From NCBI GenBank assembly GCA_963169195.1, contig CAUJDN010000070.1, forward strand, positions 1-43,715: 43,715 bases of DNA, read 5' to 3'. The position numbers and the translations under genes were made by a program. The stretch comes from Acidobacteriota bacterium. Lineage in GTDB: Bacteria > Acidobacteriota > Vicinamibacteria > Vicinamibacterales > UBA2999. A model generated the notes under the pieces. That model was not told the origin of the DNA. It did not search any database and worked only from the letters and a program-made list of their open reading frames with translations. Of this stretch, positions 8,676-20,548 are shown one piece after another. Each line of letters starts with the position of its first letter. The stretch's first letter is position 1.

Positions 8676-8803
8676 CACCCGGTCACCGATTCGCCTCCCT
8701 CGTCGTTCATGCGCGGGGTCCGACCTTTCGAGCCGCACGACCCCGGCACCCCCTGAAGCCCTGGACCTGACAACCTCCGAACGACAGAGCCGAACGGGCC
8801 ACC

Positions 8804-8880
8804 GAACCCGCGAACCCCAGAACCTCAGAACCCCAGAACCCCAGAACCTCAGAACCCCAGAACCCCCGAACCCGAGAACC
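8804..8880 (+). repeat. GAACCYSA octamer array in the rho leader
   Basis: Nine full 8-bp units (GAACCCGC at 8804, then seven units GAACCCCA, GAACCTCA or GAACCCCC, then GAACCCGA at 8868) and a partial GAACC ending at 8880, 7 nt before the rho ATG. It is C-rich, G-poor and without evident secondary structure on the sense strand. This is the largest such array in the window. Confidence 0.9.
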
Positions 8881-8887
8881 ACGATCT

Positions 8888-10249
8888 ATGCCCAGCCACA
8901 AGCGAGGATCCCACCGCCAGCAACCCCCGCCACAGCCCGACGTCGCCAACGAGGTGATCGAGCTCCAGGCCGCCGAGAACAAGGACGGCAAGAAGGGGCT
9001 CAACATCACCGAGCTCAAGGAGATGAGCATCCAGAAGCTCACCCAGGTGGCCAAGGACCTGGCGGTCGCCGGCGCCACCGGCATGCGCAAGCAGGAGCTC
9101 ATCTTCCAGATCCTGAAGGCGCAGACCGAGCAGAGCGGCTTCATCTTCTCGGAGGGCGTGCTCGAGGTGCTGCCGGACGGGTTCGGGTTCCTGCGGGCGC
9201 CGGACTACAACTACCTGCCGGGGCCGGACGACATCTATGTCTCGCCCTCCCAGATCCGGAAGTTCGACCTGCAGACGGGCGACACCGTGTCAGGGCAGAT
9301 TCGGGCGCCGAAGGAAGGGGAGCGCTACTTCGCCCTCATCAAGGTCGAGGCCGTGAACTTCGAGGCCCCCGACCAGGCCCGCGAGAAGCTCTTCTTCGAG
9401 AACCTCACCCCGCTCTATCCGCAGGAGCGCCTCAAGCTCGAGACCGACGCCGAGAACCTCTCGGCCCGCGTCATGGACCTGATGACGCCCATCGGCAAGG
9501 GCCAGCGCGGCCTCATCGTCGCGCCGCCGCGCACCGGCAAGACGATGCTGCTGCAGAACATCGCGCAGTCGGTGGTGAAGAACCACCCCGAGGTCTACCT
9601 CATCGTGCTGCTCATCGACGAGCGACCGGAAGAAGTCACCGACATGCAGCGGTCGGTGGACGGGGAAGTCATCTCGTCCACGTTCGACGAGCCGGCGCAG
9701 CGCCACGTGCAGGTGGCCGAGATGGTCATCGAGAAGGCCAAGCGCCTCGTGGAGCACAAGAAGGACGTGCTGATCCTGCTCGATTCGATCACCCGCCTCG
9801 CGCGCGCCTACAACACCGTCATCCCGCCCTCGGGCAAGGTCCTCTCCGGCGGTCTCGACAGCAACGCCCTCCAGAAGCCGAAGCGCTTCTTCGGCGCCGC
9901 CCGCAACATCGAGGAGGGCGGCTCGCTCACCATCATCGCCACGGCCCTCATCGACACCGGCTCGCGCATGGACGACGTGATCTTCGAGGAGTTCAAGGGC
10001 ACGGGCAACATGGAGATCAACCTGGACCGGAAGCTCGCCGACAAGCGCGTGTTCCCGGCCATCGACATCCTGAAGAGCGGCACGCGCAAGGAGGAGCTGC
10101 TGATCCCGAAGGAGGACCTGCAGCGCGTCTACGTCCTGCGCCGCGTGCTCAACCCGCTGTCGCCCGTCGAGGCGATGGAACTGCTGCTCGACAAGATGGC
10201 CAAGACGAAGAGCAACGCCGACTTCCTGGCGGCGATGCAAAAGGGATAG
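8888..10249 (+). CDS. rho: Transcription termination factor Rho
   Basis: Rho is a hexameric RNA-dependent ATPase that ends transcription of untranslated RNA. The 453-residue protein has a short basic/Gln-Pro-rich N-terminal tail (1-35), the Rho N-terminal helical domain ([19 protein letters not shown]), the cold-shock-like RNA-binding domain with [18 protein letters not shown], and the ATPase core with P-loop APPRTGKT at 212-219 and [13 protein letters not shown]. The Q-loop region [20 protein letters not shown] and the C-terminal GTGNMEI are also present. It is preceded by a long leader with an octamer array, and followed 2 bp later by the CDGSH gene. Confidence 0.98.
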   Translation: MPSHKRGSHRQQPPPQPDVANEVIELQAAENKDGKKGLNITELKEMSIQKLTQVAKDLAVAGATGMRKQELIFQILKAQTEQSGFIFSEGVLEVLPDGFGFLRAPDYNYLPGPDDIYVSPSQIRKFDLQTGDTVSGQIRAPKEGERYFALIKVEAVNFEAPDQAREKLFFENLTPLYPQERLKLETDAENLSARVMDLMTPIGKGQRGLIVAPPRTGKTMLLQNIAQSVVKNHPEVYLIVLLIDERPEEVTDMQRSVDGEVISSTFDEPAQRHVQVAEMVIEKAKRLVEHKKDVLILLDSITRLARAYNTVIPPSGKVLSGGLDSNALQKPKRFFGAARNIEEGGSLTIIATALIDTGSRMDDVIFEEFKGTGNMEINLDRKLADKRVFPAIDILKSGTRKEELLIPKEDLQRVYVLRRVLNPLSPVEAMELLLDKMAKTKSNADFLAAMQKG

Positions 10250-10251
10250 GC

Positions 10252-10476
10252 ATGGTCACGATCAAGGTGCGTCAGAACGGGTCGTTGCTGGTCGAGGGCG
10301 AGGACGTGCGGCTCGTCGACTGGAACGGCCACGAGTACGTCCTCAACAAGAAGCCCTTCGCGCTCTGCCGGTGCGGGCACTCCAAGCGAAAGCCCTTCTG
10401 CGATTCGTCGCACAAGGCCTGCGACTTCAAGGCGGACGAAGCCGCCCCGGGCCCGAATGCGACACCCGCGCCCTGA
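10252..10476 (+). CDS. CDGSH iron-sulfur domain protein
   Basis: 74-residue protein with one CDGSH (mitoNEET-type) domain, which binds a redox-active 2Fe-2S cluster through three Cys and one His. The ligands are visible in CRCGHSKRKPFCDSSH (about residues 40-55): CxC, then FCDxSH. It may act in electron transfer or Fe-S handling. The ATG is 2 bp after the rho stop, so it is probably co-transcribed with rho; the pairing has no known functional logic. The C-terminal tail is Pro/Ala-rich and probably disordered. Confidence 0.88.
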   Translation: MVTIKVRQNGSLLVEGEDVRLVDWNGHEYVLNKKPFALCRCGHSKRKPFCDSSHKACDFKADEAAPGPNATPAP

Positions 10477-10501
10477 ATGGAAACCAGGGAGGCCGCGAAA
10501 T

Positions 10502-13192
10502 CTACGGGGTTCTGAGCGCCGTCGTCGGATCCAGATCCGCGGCCTTGCGCGCGGGGAGGTAGCCGGCGGCCAGCGCCGTGAGGCCGAGCGCCACGACCAT
10601 GGCCGCGACCGGCAGGGGCTCGAGTGACACGAGGCCGAACAGGGCCGATGTCATGACCCTGCCCAACGCCACGGCCAGGACCGTCCCCACGGCCAGCCCC
10701 AGGCCCGTGATGACCAGCGCCTGGCGGATATTGAGCGCGATCACCTGCCACCTCGTGGCGCCCAGCGCGATGCGCACGCCGATTTCCTGCGTGCGGCGCG
10801 CGGCGAGGTAGGCGATGAGGCTGTAGACGCCCATCAGCGCCAGCAGCAGTGCAATGCTACCCATGGCCGCCAGCGCCCGGGCCAGGTAGGTGACGCCCCC
10901 CAGCTTGTCGGCAATCACCTGTTCCATCGATCGCAGCTCGAGAATCGGCTGATCGGGATCCGCCGCCGTCACCGCGCGGCGCAGCTCGCCTGCGACGTCC
11001 AGCGGGTTCCCCGTCGTGCGCACGACGATTGCCATCGTGAGTGCCGGGTCCTGTGCGTACGGCCGGTAGAACGTCGGCCGTCGCTGGTTCATGAACCAGT
11101 CGTGCATGATGTCGCCGGAGACGCCCACCACCTCGATCCACGGGGCCTCGGGGGCGACCCGAAACCGCCGGCCCACCGCGGACACGCCCGGCCAGTACCG
11201 GTCCGCGAAGCTGCGGCTGACCACCGCCACCTGGCGGCCGTCCTCGCGGTCCGCCTCGGTAAGACCGCGCCCCTCGAGGACCGGGATACGCATCGTCTCG
11301 AAATAGGCGGGCGTCGCCCGCTGGAAGTCCGCGGGCCGCGCCTCCGCGGGCGTGAGCTCCGCTCCCTCGGGATGGATCGGGCGTGACGAGCTGGCGCCTG
11401 CGTAAGGCAGGAAGGTGACGGCGGCGAGCGACTCCACGGCCGGCATGCCGCGCATTCGATCCATCACGCGGGCCAGGAACTGGCGCCGCGCCTCCGGCTC
11501 GACGTACGGGCGCTCGGGCAGGGTGAGCCGCGCTGTCATGACCTCGCGCTTGTCGAACCCGAGCACGCCATTGACCGCCGCGTCCACGGCGCCCAGGATC
11601 AACGCAGAGCCGACCACCAGGGCCAGCGTCAACGCCACCTGGCCCGCGGCCAGGGCCGTCCCCAGCCACCGGCGGCCACGGCTGGCCGTCGATGTGCGCC
11701 CTCCCTGCCTCAGGCTGTCCGACACGGCCGCCCTCGAGGCCTGCAGCGCGGGCATCAACGAGAAGAACAGGGTGGCGGCGGCGCCCAGCAGGGCGGTGAC
11801 GCCCAGCACCACCCAGTCCACGTGCATGAACTCGTAGCCCGCCACCCAGCGGAGCACGCTCGGTGGCAGGCCTCGGCGCATGCCCGACACGCCGACCGCC
11901 GCAAGGGGGAGCGCCAGGGCGATGGACAGCGCGGCGAGCCACGCGCCTTCGAACATCACCTGCAGCGCCAGCCGCCATCGGCTTGCGCCGAGCGCCAGCC
12001 GCACCGCGAACTCCTGCTGCCGCTCGGTCCCGCGCGCCATCAGCAGGTTCGCGATGTTGGCCGACGCAATCAGCAGGAGCAGTATCGCGGCCGCCTGCCA
12101 GATGGCCAGGAAGGGGCCGGCCCCCTCGTCGCGCATCGCCTGGATGAACCCGGACACCGCGACCTCGCGCGACGCGTGGGTGTCGGGGAACGCCTGGCGC
12201 TGCCGCGCGACGATGGCCTCCATCTCGGCGCGTGCCGTGCCCACGCTCTGGCCGCCGCCGAGGCGCGCGACCACCAGCAGCCAGCCGCGCCGGCGCTCCC
12301 GCCATTGCTCTTCGGTGTAGGCCAGCGGCGCCCACAGCTCCGCGCCGTAGGGAATGGACGGGCCGGGTTGCATGATCCCCACCACCTCGTGCGGCTCGCC
12401 GTTCAGGCGGATGTGACGACCCACCAGCGTGGGATCGCCGCCGAACCGCCGCCGCCAGAGCCCGTGCGAGAGGACGACGCGGCGGTCGGCCCCTGGGACC
12501 GCTTCTTCGTCGAGGAACGTGCGGCCCAGGGCGGGCGTGGCCCGGATGGCGCGGAAGAACCCCGGGGTGACACGGAACCCGGCCAGTTGCTGGGGCTCGT
12601 CGATCTCCGAGAGGTTCGGATCCCAGAAGTCCGCGGCCGCGAAGTCCGTCAGCGTGGCGCTGGCCTCGACCCACTCGCGATAGTCGGCAGGCGCCACGGA
12701 CGATCGGTCGGCGAGCGGGTCGTTCTCAGGGGCCGATGCCACCACGACCAGCCGATCGACACCGGCGAAACGGAAGGGCCGCAGGTAGAGCGCATCCGCC
12801 AGGTTGAAGATGGTGGCGTTCGCCGCAAGGGCGAGTGCCAGCGTCAGGATGACGGCGCCCGCAAGCGCCGGGCGGGCCGCGAGCGCGCGCAGGGCATGCC
12901 GGCCGTCGTTCAGCCACGTCCATCGGCTGTGCCACTCCGTGTCGGGGTCGGGCGCCAACATCGGCCGCCGCGGCGCGACCATCGGGATGAGGCGGCCGGT
13001 GGAGAAGCGCAGCGCGAGGCCCAGGGCCTGGCGCCAGTACCAGCGTCGCGCCACGGCGACGCCACGCCGCCGCGCGAGATCGGCGTACTCCTCCCGAAGG
13101 TCACCAGAGACCGCGTCGCGCCACTCGGTGTTGGCGATGGATCGGCGGAGCAGCGACTCCGCGAAGGCGGGCGGCAGGTGGGGTGCGCTCAC
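10502..13192 (-). CDS. ADOP-family ABC transporter permease (MacB/FtsX-like)
   Basis: 896-residue 'acidobacterial duplicated orphan permease'. An N-terminal permease-prefix domain (about 1-95, WRDAVSGDLREEYADLARRRG) precedes two MacB-like halves, each with a periplasmic domain and FtsX-type membrane segments. FtsX signatures are AVRLALGASRWRLALQ in the first half and IGVRIALGATRWQVIALN in the second. No ATPase is adjacent, as is normal for these orphans. Transport or mechanotransmission role is unknown. The GTG start at 13192 overlaps the padR stop (GTGA), and gives the family's usual N-terminus. It converges on the CDGSH gene 25 bp away. Confidence 0.92.
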   Translation of the reverse strand: MSAPHLPPAFAESLLRRSIANTEWRDAVSGDLREEYADLARRRGVAVARRWYWRQALGLALRFSTGRLIPMVAPRRPMLAPDPDTEWHSRWTWLNDGRHALRALAARPALAGAVILTLALALAANATIFNLADALYLRPFRFAGVDRLVVVASAPENDPLADRSSVAPADYREWVEASATLTDFAAADFWDPNLSEIDEPQQLAGFRVTPGFFRAIRATPALGRTFLDEEAVPGADRRVVLSHGLWRRRFGGDPTLVGRHIRLNGEPHEVVGIMQPGPSIPYGAELWAPLAYTEEQWRERRRGWLLVVARLGGGQSVGTARAEMEAIVARQRQAFPDTHASREVAVSGFIQAMRDEGAGPFLAIWQAAAILLLLIASANIANLLMARGTERQQEFAVRLALGASRWRLALQVMFEGAWLAALSIALALPLAAVGVSGMRRGLPPSVLRWVAGYEFMHVDWVVLGVTALLGAAATLFFSLMPALQASRAAVSDSLRQGGRTSTASRGRRWLGTALAAGQVALTLALVVGSALILGAVDAAVNGVLGFDKREVMTARLTLPERPYVEPEARRQFLARVMDRMRGMPAVESLAAVTFLPYAGASSSRPIHPEGAELTPAEARPADFQRATPAYFETMRIPVLEGRGLTEADREDGRQVAVVSRSFADRYWPGVSAVGRRFRVAPEAPWIEVVGVSGDIMHDWFMNQRRPTFYRPYAQDPALTMAIVVRTTGNPLDVAGELRRAVTAADPDQPILELRSMEQVIADKLGGVTYLARALAAMGSIALLLALMGVYSLIAYLAARRTQEIGVRIALGATRWQVIALNIRQALVITGLGLAVGTVLAVALGRVMTSALFGLVSLEPLPVAAMVVALGLTALAAGYLPARKAADLDPTTALRTP

Positions 13193-13524
13193 GGCTGCTC
13201 CAGGACGGCTTCGAGGCCCTTGGTCAGGCTGGTGAAGGCTGCGTGCGTGCTCTTCAGCGCGCGAAGGCCCAGCGGGGTGACCGTGAAATAGCGCCGTGCG
13301 CGCCCGCCGCGCTCGGGCGTCGGGTCGCCCATGCGGGACCGCAGGCACGTCTTCGCCTCGAGCCGTTCGAGCGCCGTGTACAGAGCCCCGCGCGCGACGG
13401 GCCGGCCCGTGCGGCTCTCGATCAACTCGCGCATCGGCACCGCGTAGGCCTCGGCACCCAGGTGGATGACGGCCAGCAGCACGGCGTATTCGAACTCGCC
13501 GAGGTAGGGCGTCTTCGGTGGCAT
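13189..13524 (-). CDS. PadR-family transcriptional regulator paired with ADOP permease
   Basis: 111-residue winged-helix repressor of the PadR family, acidobacterial ADOP-associated type. Seen: LGEFEYAVLLAVIHLGAEAYAVPMRELIESRTG as helices 1-3 (in two parts), the ARGALYTALERLEAK recognition helix and wing, and RRYFTVTPLGLRALK. It lacks a long C-terminal dimerisation domain, as is usual for the short subclass. The stop overlaps the permease start by GTGA, so the two form an operon. A perfect 17-bp palindrome on its own promoter (13609-13625) is the likely operator. The ATG at 13524 has GGGAG about 10 nt upstream. Confidence 0.92.
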   Translation of the reverse strand: MPPKTPYLGEFEYAVLLAVIHLGAEAYAVPMRELIESRTGRPVARGALYTALERLEAKTCLRSRMGDPTPERGGRARRYFTVTPLGLRALKSTHAAFTSLTKGLEAVLEQP

Positions 13525-13608
13525 TCAGAGGCTCCCGGTTCCCGTCGCATGGGCTCTCCCCGCAGGGATTCATTCCCGCCGCAAAGAGCCCTCCCGACGC
13601 GATCCAAA

Positions 13609-13653
13609 TGTCTGCAATGCAGACAAAATACTCTGACGAGCGCACGGGCGCAA
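13609..13653 (-). promoter_or_regulatory. padR-ADOP promoter with PadR operator palindrome
   Basis: On the minus strand: -35 TTGCGC (13653-13648), a 17-bp spacer, -10 TATTTT (13630-13625), then a perfect palindrome TGTCTGCA-N-TGCAGACA at 13609-13625 that overlaps the last base of the -10 and covers the expected start of transcription. This placement fits autorepression by the adjacent PadR protein. The leader to the padR ATG is about 95 nt. Confidence 0.75.
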
Positions 13654-13685
13654 GGGTTCCACCGGCATTCAGATGCGCCGGTTGC

Positions 13686-14504
13686 TCAGGGGGTGGCGGT
13701 GTCGACGAGCGGGGCGAACCAGAAGTTCTCGCTGTCGATTCGCCAGTACTTTCCGACCAGCGTGTACCCGTGGCGCGCGAAGTAGTCGAGCAGCTGCTGG
13801 CGGATCGGCGGGTGCGCCTCGACGGCGACCAGGCGCGGCCGGAATCGCTCGATCGAGAAGCCGGCCAGGGCCTGCGGCTCGGCCATCTCGATGTCCATGG
13901 ACAGGAAGTCGATGCGTGTGATGCCGAGGCGATCGAGCACGTCGTCCAGTGTCGTGGTGGTCGCTGTCGTCGGCGTCACGCTCCCGAAGGCCTCCGTGAA
14001 TTCCCTCGACGATGACGCCACGAGATCGTTGCCGGTGACGTACAGCGTCGCCTCTCGATTCGAGACATCCGACACGAACAAGGGGACGAAGGTCGTCTTC
14101 GGACGATAGCGAGCCCAGTCGCCGGCGAACTTCTTCTGCGGCTCCAGGGCGACGCCCGACCAGCCCAGGACGGTCTCGAGGTAGTAGGTGTTGCTGAAGC
14201 GCTGGTGGTGGTTGGCTCCCACGTCCACGAAGACCCCGCTGCGGGCGTCCTTGAAGAAATCTCGGACGATCCACTCCTCCCAGTGCTCGGAATTCCGATC
14301 CGGCCCGTACGCCGCGCGGAGGGCGCCGATCTCGGTCGCATCCCCGGGGTTGACGGGCGCCACTCTGGCGGCGATCCGCCGCATCTGGGAGAACGCCGTG
14401 AAGTAGCCGGCCGCCGCGGCCGCGGCCACCACCAGCACGGCGACCACGATCCGTTCACCCGTCGACAGGGTCAGATGCTTCCGCAGTGGCGAGGGACCCG
14501 GCAT
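13686..14504 (-). CDS. FkbM-family SAM-dependent methyltransferase, membrane-anchored
   Basis: 272-residue protein with an N-terminal membrane segment (IVVAVLVVAAAAAAGYF, about 20-38) and an FkbM-type methyltransferase domain. Seen: motif I VFVDVGANHHQRFSNTYYLE, VALEPQKKF, the TTTTLDDVLDRLG linker and FLSMDIEMAEPQALAGF, all typical of FkbM O-methyltransferases acting on glycans or polyketides. The membrane anchor is unusual for the family. It lies 26 bp after the polytopic membrane protein gene on the same strand, so the two may modify and move the same envelope glycoconjugate; that link is inference. Confidence 0.85.
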   Translation of the reverse strand: MPGPSPLRKHLTLSTGERIVVAVLVVAAAAAAGYFTAFSQMRRIAARVAPVNPGDATEIGALRAAYGPDRNSEHWEEWIVRDFFKDARSGVFVDVGANHHQRFSNTYYLETVLGWSGVALEPQKKFAGDWARYRPKTTFVPLFVSDVSNREATLYVTGNDLVASSSREFTEAFGSVTPTTATTTTLDDVLDRLGITRIDFLSMDIEMAEPQALAGFSIERFRPRLVAVEAHPPIRQQLLDYFARHGYTLVGKYWRIDSENFWFAPLVDTATP

Positions 14505-14530
14505 CGCAGGAGATTATGGGGCGAAATCGG

Positions 14531-15997
14531 TCACCCTGGAAAGCACGGCGCTCCGTTCAGGGCCCCGACGGGCACTTCGGGAAGGGGCTGCCGGGACCAC
14601 AGCACGGACTCCCTCGTCCGCGCAACCGGGTGAAAGATCGAGTCCTCGAGGCGCGTGACGACCGGCAAGCCGGCCGGCAGCCAGATGTGATCGGGGTCGA
14701 TCTGTTGAAGCGCCTCCTTCCACCCAGGCTCCCGTCCGGCGTAGAAGGTCAGGTGCCGGTCGATGACATCCTGGCTGTAGATCGTTTCCCGGCGCCCGTC
14801 GTAGGACACCTTGATGTCGGGGGCCAGGTGCCAGATGGCGTACTCCCCCCAATTGAACCATGTCAGCAGTCTGCCCTGGAGGGGGTGGGATCGCAGCACG
14901 TCCATGATCGCGGCGTCGGGCGCCCACGTCACCTGCATCGAGATGCAGCTGAGATGGCGCCCGGACATCACGGCTGACGCCGCGATCGCGATCGCGGTGA
15001 CCAGCGCCAGCATGGTGGACTCTGCACGGCTCAGCGGAGCCGCCTGGGTGGCCGCTGCGGGCAGGCGATGAGCCGAGAGCTCGGGTACGAGCAGGATGGC
15101 CGTCGCCAGGGTGAAGAAAGTCCCGACACGCAGGACCAGGAGCGACATCACCATCAACAGGAGCACCACGACGGCGTGGGACACGCGGGGGCGCCGCAGG
15201 AGCGCCGGCACTGCGACGACCGCGGTCACGATCCAGGGGACATGATCGACGGGACCGAGACGGAAGAGCGGTTGCCACTCGGTGATATCGGCCCGTCCGA
15301 TCGACACCGTCTCCCAGAGAAACGTCCAGAGAGCGATTCCGTAAGGTGTCGCAAGGGTCGCCGCCACTCCGGCCAGACCGACCGCCAACCAGGATCCTCT
15401 CCCGGGACCCTCCGGCCACACGAGCCGAACGGCCACCCACGCCCCCAGCACGCCGACGCCCACGAGCCATCCGCCGTGGAGGTTGGCCCACAGCGCGAAG
15501 AGCACGGGCACGAGCACGAGGGCCCTGGTGTATCCATCCTCCGCGCGCCGGAGGGACACGACGAGGAGCGCCAGGCAGATGAACGAGAACATCTGCGGAC
15601 GGACCGTGGGCGTGAACGACGCCGCACCGATGACGACGAGGATCAGGGTGAGGTCCTGCACCATCTGCGAGCACCCCCGGCGTGCCAGCTCGCGAACGAC
15701 GACGGCACACCCGGAGAGCAGGACGAGAACCTTCAGCATCGCAAGGCCGATCGGCCCTGCCAGCCTGTAAGCGGCGGCCATGGCGGTCTCCGCCAGCCAC
15801 TCGTGGTTGACCCAGGCCCGATCGCTCGTGAAGGAGTAGGGATCGACCGTGGGGATGCGGGCCTCGCGCAGGATGTCCAGCCCGAACAGCACGTGGCCGA
15901 AGAGGTCTGGATCGGCCGACGTGCGCGTCACGAAGATGAACAGGGTGGACCACAGGATGATGCGCGGAATGAGGACGAGCAGCCAGTGCGGAATCAT
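14531..15997 (-). CDS. Polytopic membrane protein, putative GT-C-type glycosyltransferase
   Basis: 488-residue protein with about ten hydrophobic segments and a soluble C-terminal region (about 380-488). The first periplasmic-type loop has the acidic pattern TSADPDLFGHVLFG and DPYSFTS...NHEWLAE, which resembles the first-loop Asp/Glu of GT-C transferases. The C-terminal part (GRLLTWFNWGEYAIWHL, VSYDGRRETIY) recurs in uncharacterised bacterial membrane proteins. Function unknown; a polyprenyl-linked sugar transferase is the best guess. The ATG at 15997 follows the ftsH stop by 39 bp. A CATACC sequence a few bases upstream resembles a -10 but is too close to be certain. Confidence 0.7.
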   Translation of the reverse strand: MIPHWLLVLIPRIILWSTLFIFVTRTSADPDLFGHVLFGLDILREARIPTVDPYSFTSDRAWVNHEWLAETAMAAAYRLAGPIGLAMLKVLVLLSGCAVVVRELARRGCSQMVQDLTLILVVIGAASFTPTVRPQMFSFICLALLVVSLRRAEDGYTRALVLVPVLFALWANLHGGWLVGVGVLGAWVAVRLVWPEGPGRGSWLAVGLAGVAATLATPYGIALWTFLWETVSIGRADITEWQPLFRLGPVDHVPWIVTAVVAVPALLRRPRVSHAVVVLLLMVMSLLVLRVGTFFTLATAILLVPELSAHRLPAAATQAAPLSRAESTMLALVTAIAIAASAVMSGRHLSCISMQVTWAPDAAIMDVLRSHPLQGRLLTWFNWGEYAIWHLAPDIKVSYDGRRETIYSQDVIDRHLTFYAGREPGWKEALQQIDPDHIWLPAGLPVVTRLEDSIFHPVARTRESVLWSRQPLPEVPVGALNGAPCFPG

Positions 15998-16036
15998 CGG
16001 GTATGCTCGAGCGCGACGGCCGGTCGGTGGCGCCCG

Positions 16037-17890
16037 TCAGGACGCCTGGGGCGTCGGCTCCGCGGCGAGTATCTCACGCAGCTCGTCGCCTTCCATGACT
16101 TCCTTCTCGAGCAGCCGGCGGGTGACCCGCTCCAGCAGCTCGCGCTGCTCGCGCAGGATGCGGCGCGCGGCCTCGTGGGCGCCCGTCACCAGCGCCTTCA
16201 CCTCGTCGTCGATGAGGCGGGCGGTGTCCTCGCTGTAGGGCCCGCGCTCGGCGGGCATCGGCACGTCGAGGAAGCGGCTGCGCCGCCCCTGGTCGAAGTG
16301 GACCACCCCCACACGGTCGCTCATGCCCCATTCGGTGACCATCGCCCGCGCCAGGTCCGTGGCGCGCTGCAGGTCGTTCTGCGCGCCGGTTGAAATGGCG
16401 CCCAGCGCCACCTCCTCCGCGGAGCGCCCGCCCAGCAGCACCGTCATCTGGTTGACGAGGTCCTCCTTCTGCATCAGGTACCGGTCCTCGGTGGGCAGCT
16501 GCATCGTGTAGCCGAGCGCCCCGAACCCGCGCGCCACGATGGAGATCTTGTGCACCGGATCCATGCCGGGCAGGGCGCTCGCGACGAGCGCGTGCCCCGA
16601 CTCGTGGTAGGCGATGATCTCCCGCTCCTTCGGGTTGATCACGCGCTTCTTCTCGAGCCCGGCGATGAGCCGGTCGATGGCCTCGTCGAACTCCGCCATG
16701 CCCACCGCCGCCTTGTCCCGGCGCGCGGCGAGCAGCGCCGCCTCGTTCACGAGATTGGCGAGGTCCGCCCCCGCGAAGCCTGCCGTTCGCGCTGCGACCT
16801 TCTGCAGGTCCACGTCCGGCGAGAGCTTCACGTGCGTGACGTGGATGCGGAGCACGGCCTCGCGGCCCTTGATGTCGGGCTTGTCCACCAGCACCTGCCG
16901 GTCGAAGCGGCCGGGGCGGAGCAGCGCCGGGTCCAGCACCTCGGGGCGGTTGGTGGCCGCCATGATGATGATGGCCTTGCGCGGGTCGAACCCGTCCATC
17001 TCGGCCAGCAGCTGGTTGAGCGTCTGCTCGCGCTCCTCGTGGCTGCCCATCGGGCTCTGGATGCGGACCTTGCCCAGCGCGTCGAGCTCGTCGATGAAGA
17101 CGATGCACGGCGCCTTGGCCTCCGCCTGGGCGAAGAGATCCCGCACGCGGGCCGCGCCCACGCCGACGAACATCTCGACGAACTCCGAGCCCGACAGGCT
17201 GAAGAAGGGCACTCTGGCCTCGCCGGCGACGGCGCGCGCCAGCAGCGTCTTGCCAGTGCCAGGGGGGCCTACCAGCAGCACGCCCTTCGGGATCTTCCCG
17301 CCGAGGTTCGTGTACTTCTTCGGGTTCTTGAGGAACTCGACGATCTCGCGCAGCTCCTCGGCCGCCTCGTCCACGCCGGCCACGTCCCGGAAGCTGACCT
17401 TCACGTCGTCGTCGGCGTAGATCTTCGCCTTGCTCCGGGCGAACGACATCACGCCGCCCTCGGCGCCGCCGATGCGGCGGAAGAAGAAGGTCCAGAGCGC
17501 GATCAGCAGGAGGATGGGCACCACCCAGCCCAGAATCTCCGGCAGCCACCGGCTGACCAGCTCCCCGGAGTACTTCACGCCGGCCTGATCCAGGTCCTCC
17601 ACGAGCTTCGGGTCGTCGATTCGGGTCGTCGCGAATGCCGCGCCGTCGTCGTCCGCCTTCTTCAGCACGCCGCGGATGTGCGTGTCGCCCACGGCCACCT
17701 CGGCCACCTGACCGCTCCGGATGAGCGCCTTGAACTCGCTGTACGGGATCTGGCGGCCGCCGGGCGTGAGGAAGTACGCCTGGCCGATCGCGAGCAGCAA
17801 CAGGCCGCCCAGCACCCACCACAACGCGGTGGGGCGGGGCGCGGCCTGGCGCTTTTCCTTGGACGAACCCGGCGGTACGGAACTGGCCAA
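16037..17890 (-). CDS. ftsH: ATP-dependent zinc metalloprotease FtsH
   Basis: Membrane-bound hexameric AAA+ protease that degrades misfolded membrane proteins and short-lived regulators. 617 residues: membrane segment 1 (about 22-41), periplasmic domain with [15 protein letters not shown], membrane segment 2 ([17 protein letters not shown]), AAA domain with Walker A lysine K214 in GPPGTGKT, Walker [33 protein letters not shown], and the zinc-protease motif HESGH with H429, E430 and H433. The start is a TTG at 17890 with a strong SD (AAGGAG, 7 nt spacing) overlapping the clpB stop codon. It is the last gene of the hspR-dnaJ-clpB-ftsH operon, which puts a membrane protease under heat-shock control. 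Confidence 0.96.
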   Translation of the reverse strand: MASSVPPGSSKEKRQAAPRPTALWWVLGGLLLLAIGQAYFLTPGGRQIPYSEFKALIRSGQVAEVAVGDTHIRGVLKKADDDGAAFATTRIDDPKLVEDLDQAGVKYSGELVSRWLPEILGWVVPILLLIALWTFFFRRIGGAEGGVMSFARSKAKIYADDDVKVSFRDVAGVDEAAEELREIVEFLKNPKKYTNLGGKIPKGVLLVGPPGTGKTLLARAVAGEARVPFFSLSGSEFVEMFVGVGAARVRDLFAQAEAKAPCIVFIDELDALGKVRIQSPMGSHEEREQTLNQLLAEMDGFDPRKAIIIMAATNRPEVLDPALLRPGRFDRQVLVDKPDIKGREAVLRIHVTHVKLSPDVDLQKVAARTAGFAGADLANLVNEAALLAARRDKAAVGMAEFDEAIDRLIAGLEKKRVINPKEREIIAYHESGHALVASALPGMDPVHKISIVARGFGALGYTMQLPTEDRYLMQKEDLVNQMTVLLGGRSAEEVALGAISTGAQNDLQRATDLARAMVTEWGMSDRVGVVHFDQGRRSRFLDVPMPAERGPYSEDTARLIDDEVKALVTGAHEAARRILREQRELLERVTRRLLEKEVMEGDELREILAAEPTPQAS

Positions 17891-17901
17891 ACCGATGCTC
17901 C

Positions 17902-20508
<2,607 letters not shown>

Positions 20509-20516
20509 GACGCTTC

Positions 20517-20548
20517 TCAGGTTCTCGGGTTCTCGGGTTCTCGGGTTC
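20517..20548 (-). repeat. GAACCCGA octamer array at the dnaJ-clpB junction
   Basis: Four 8-bp units on the minus strand, three GAACCCGA and a last GAACCTGA whose TGA is the dnaJ stop codon. It ends 8 nt before the clpB ATG. Same family and same orientation relative to the downstream gene as the arrays before recG and rho, but here it is also translated as the dnaJ tail. Confidence 0.85.

Noticed and set aside
71..8880. Tandem repeats read as a possible CRISPR array
   Set aside because: Units are 8 bp, contiguous, without spacers, and there are no cas genes.
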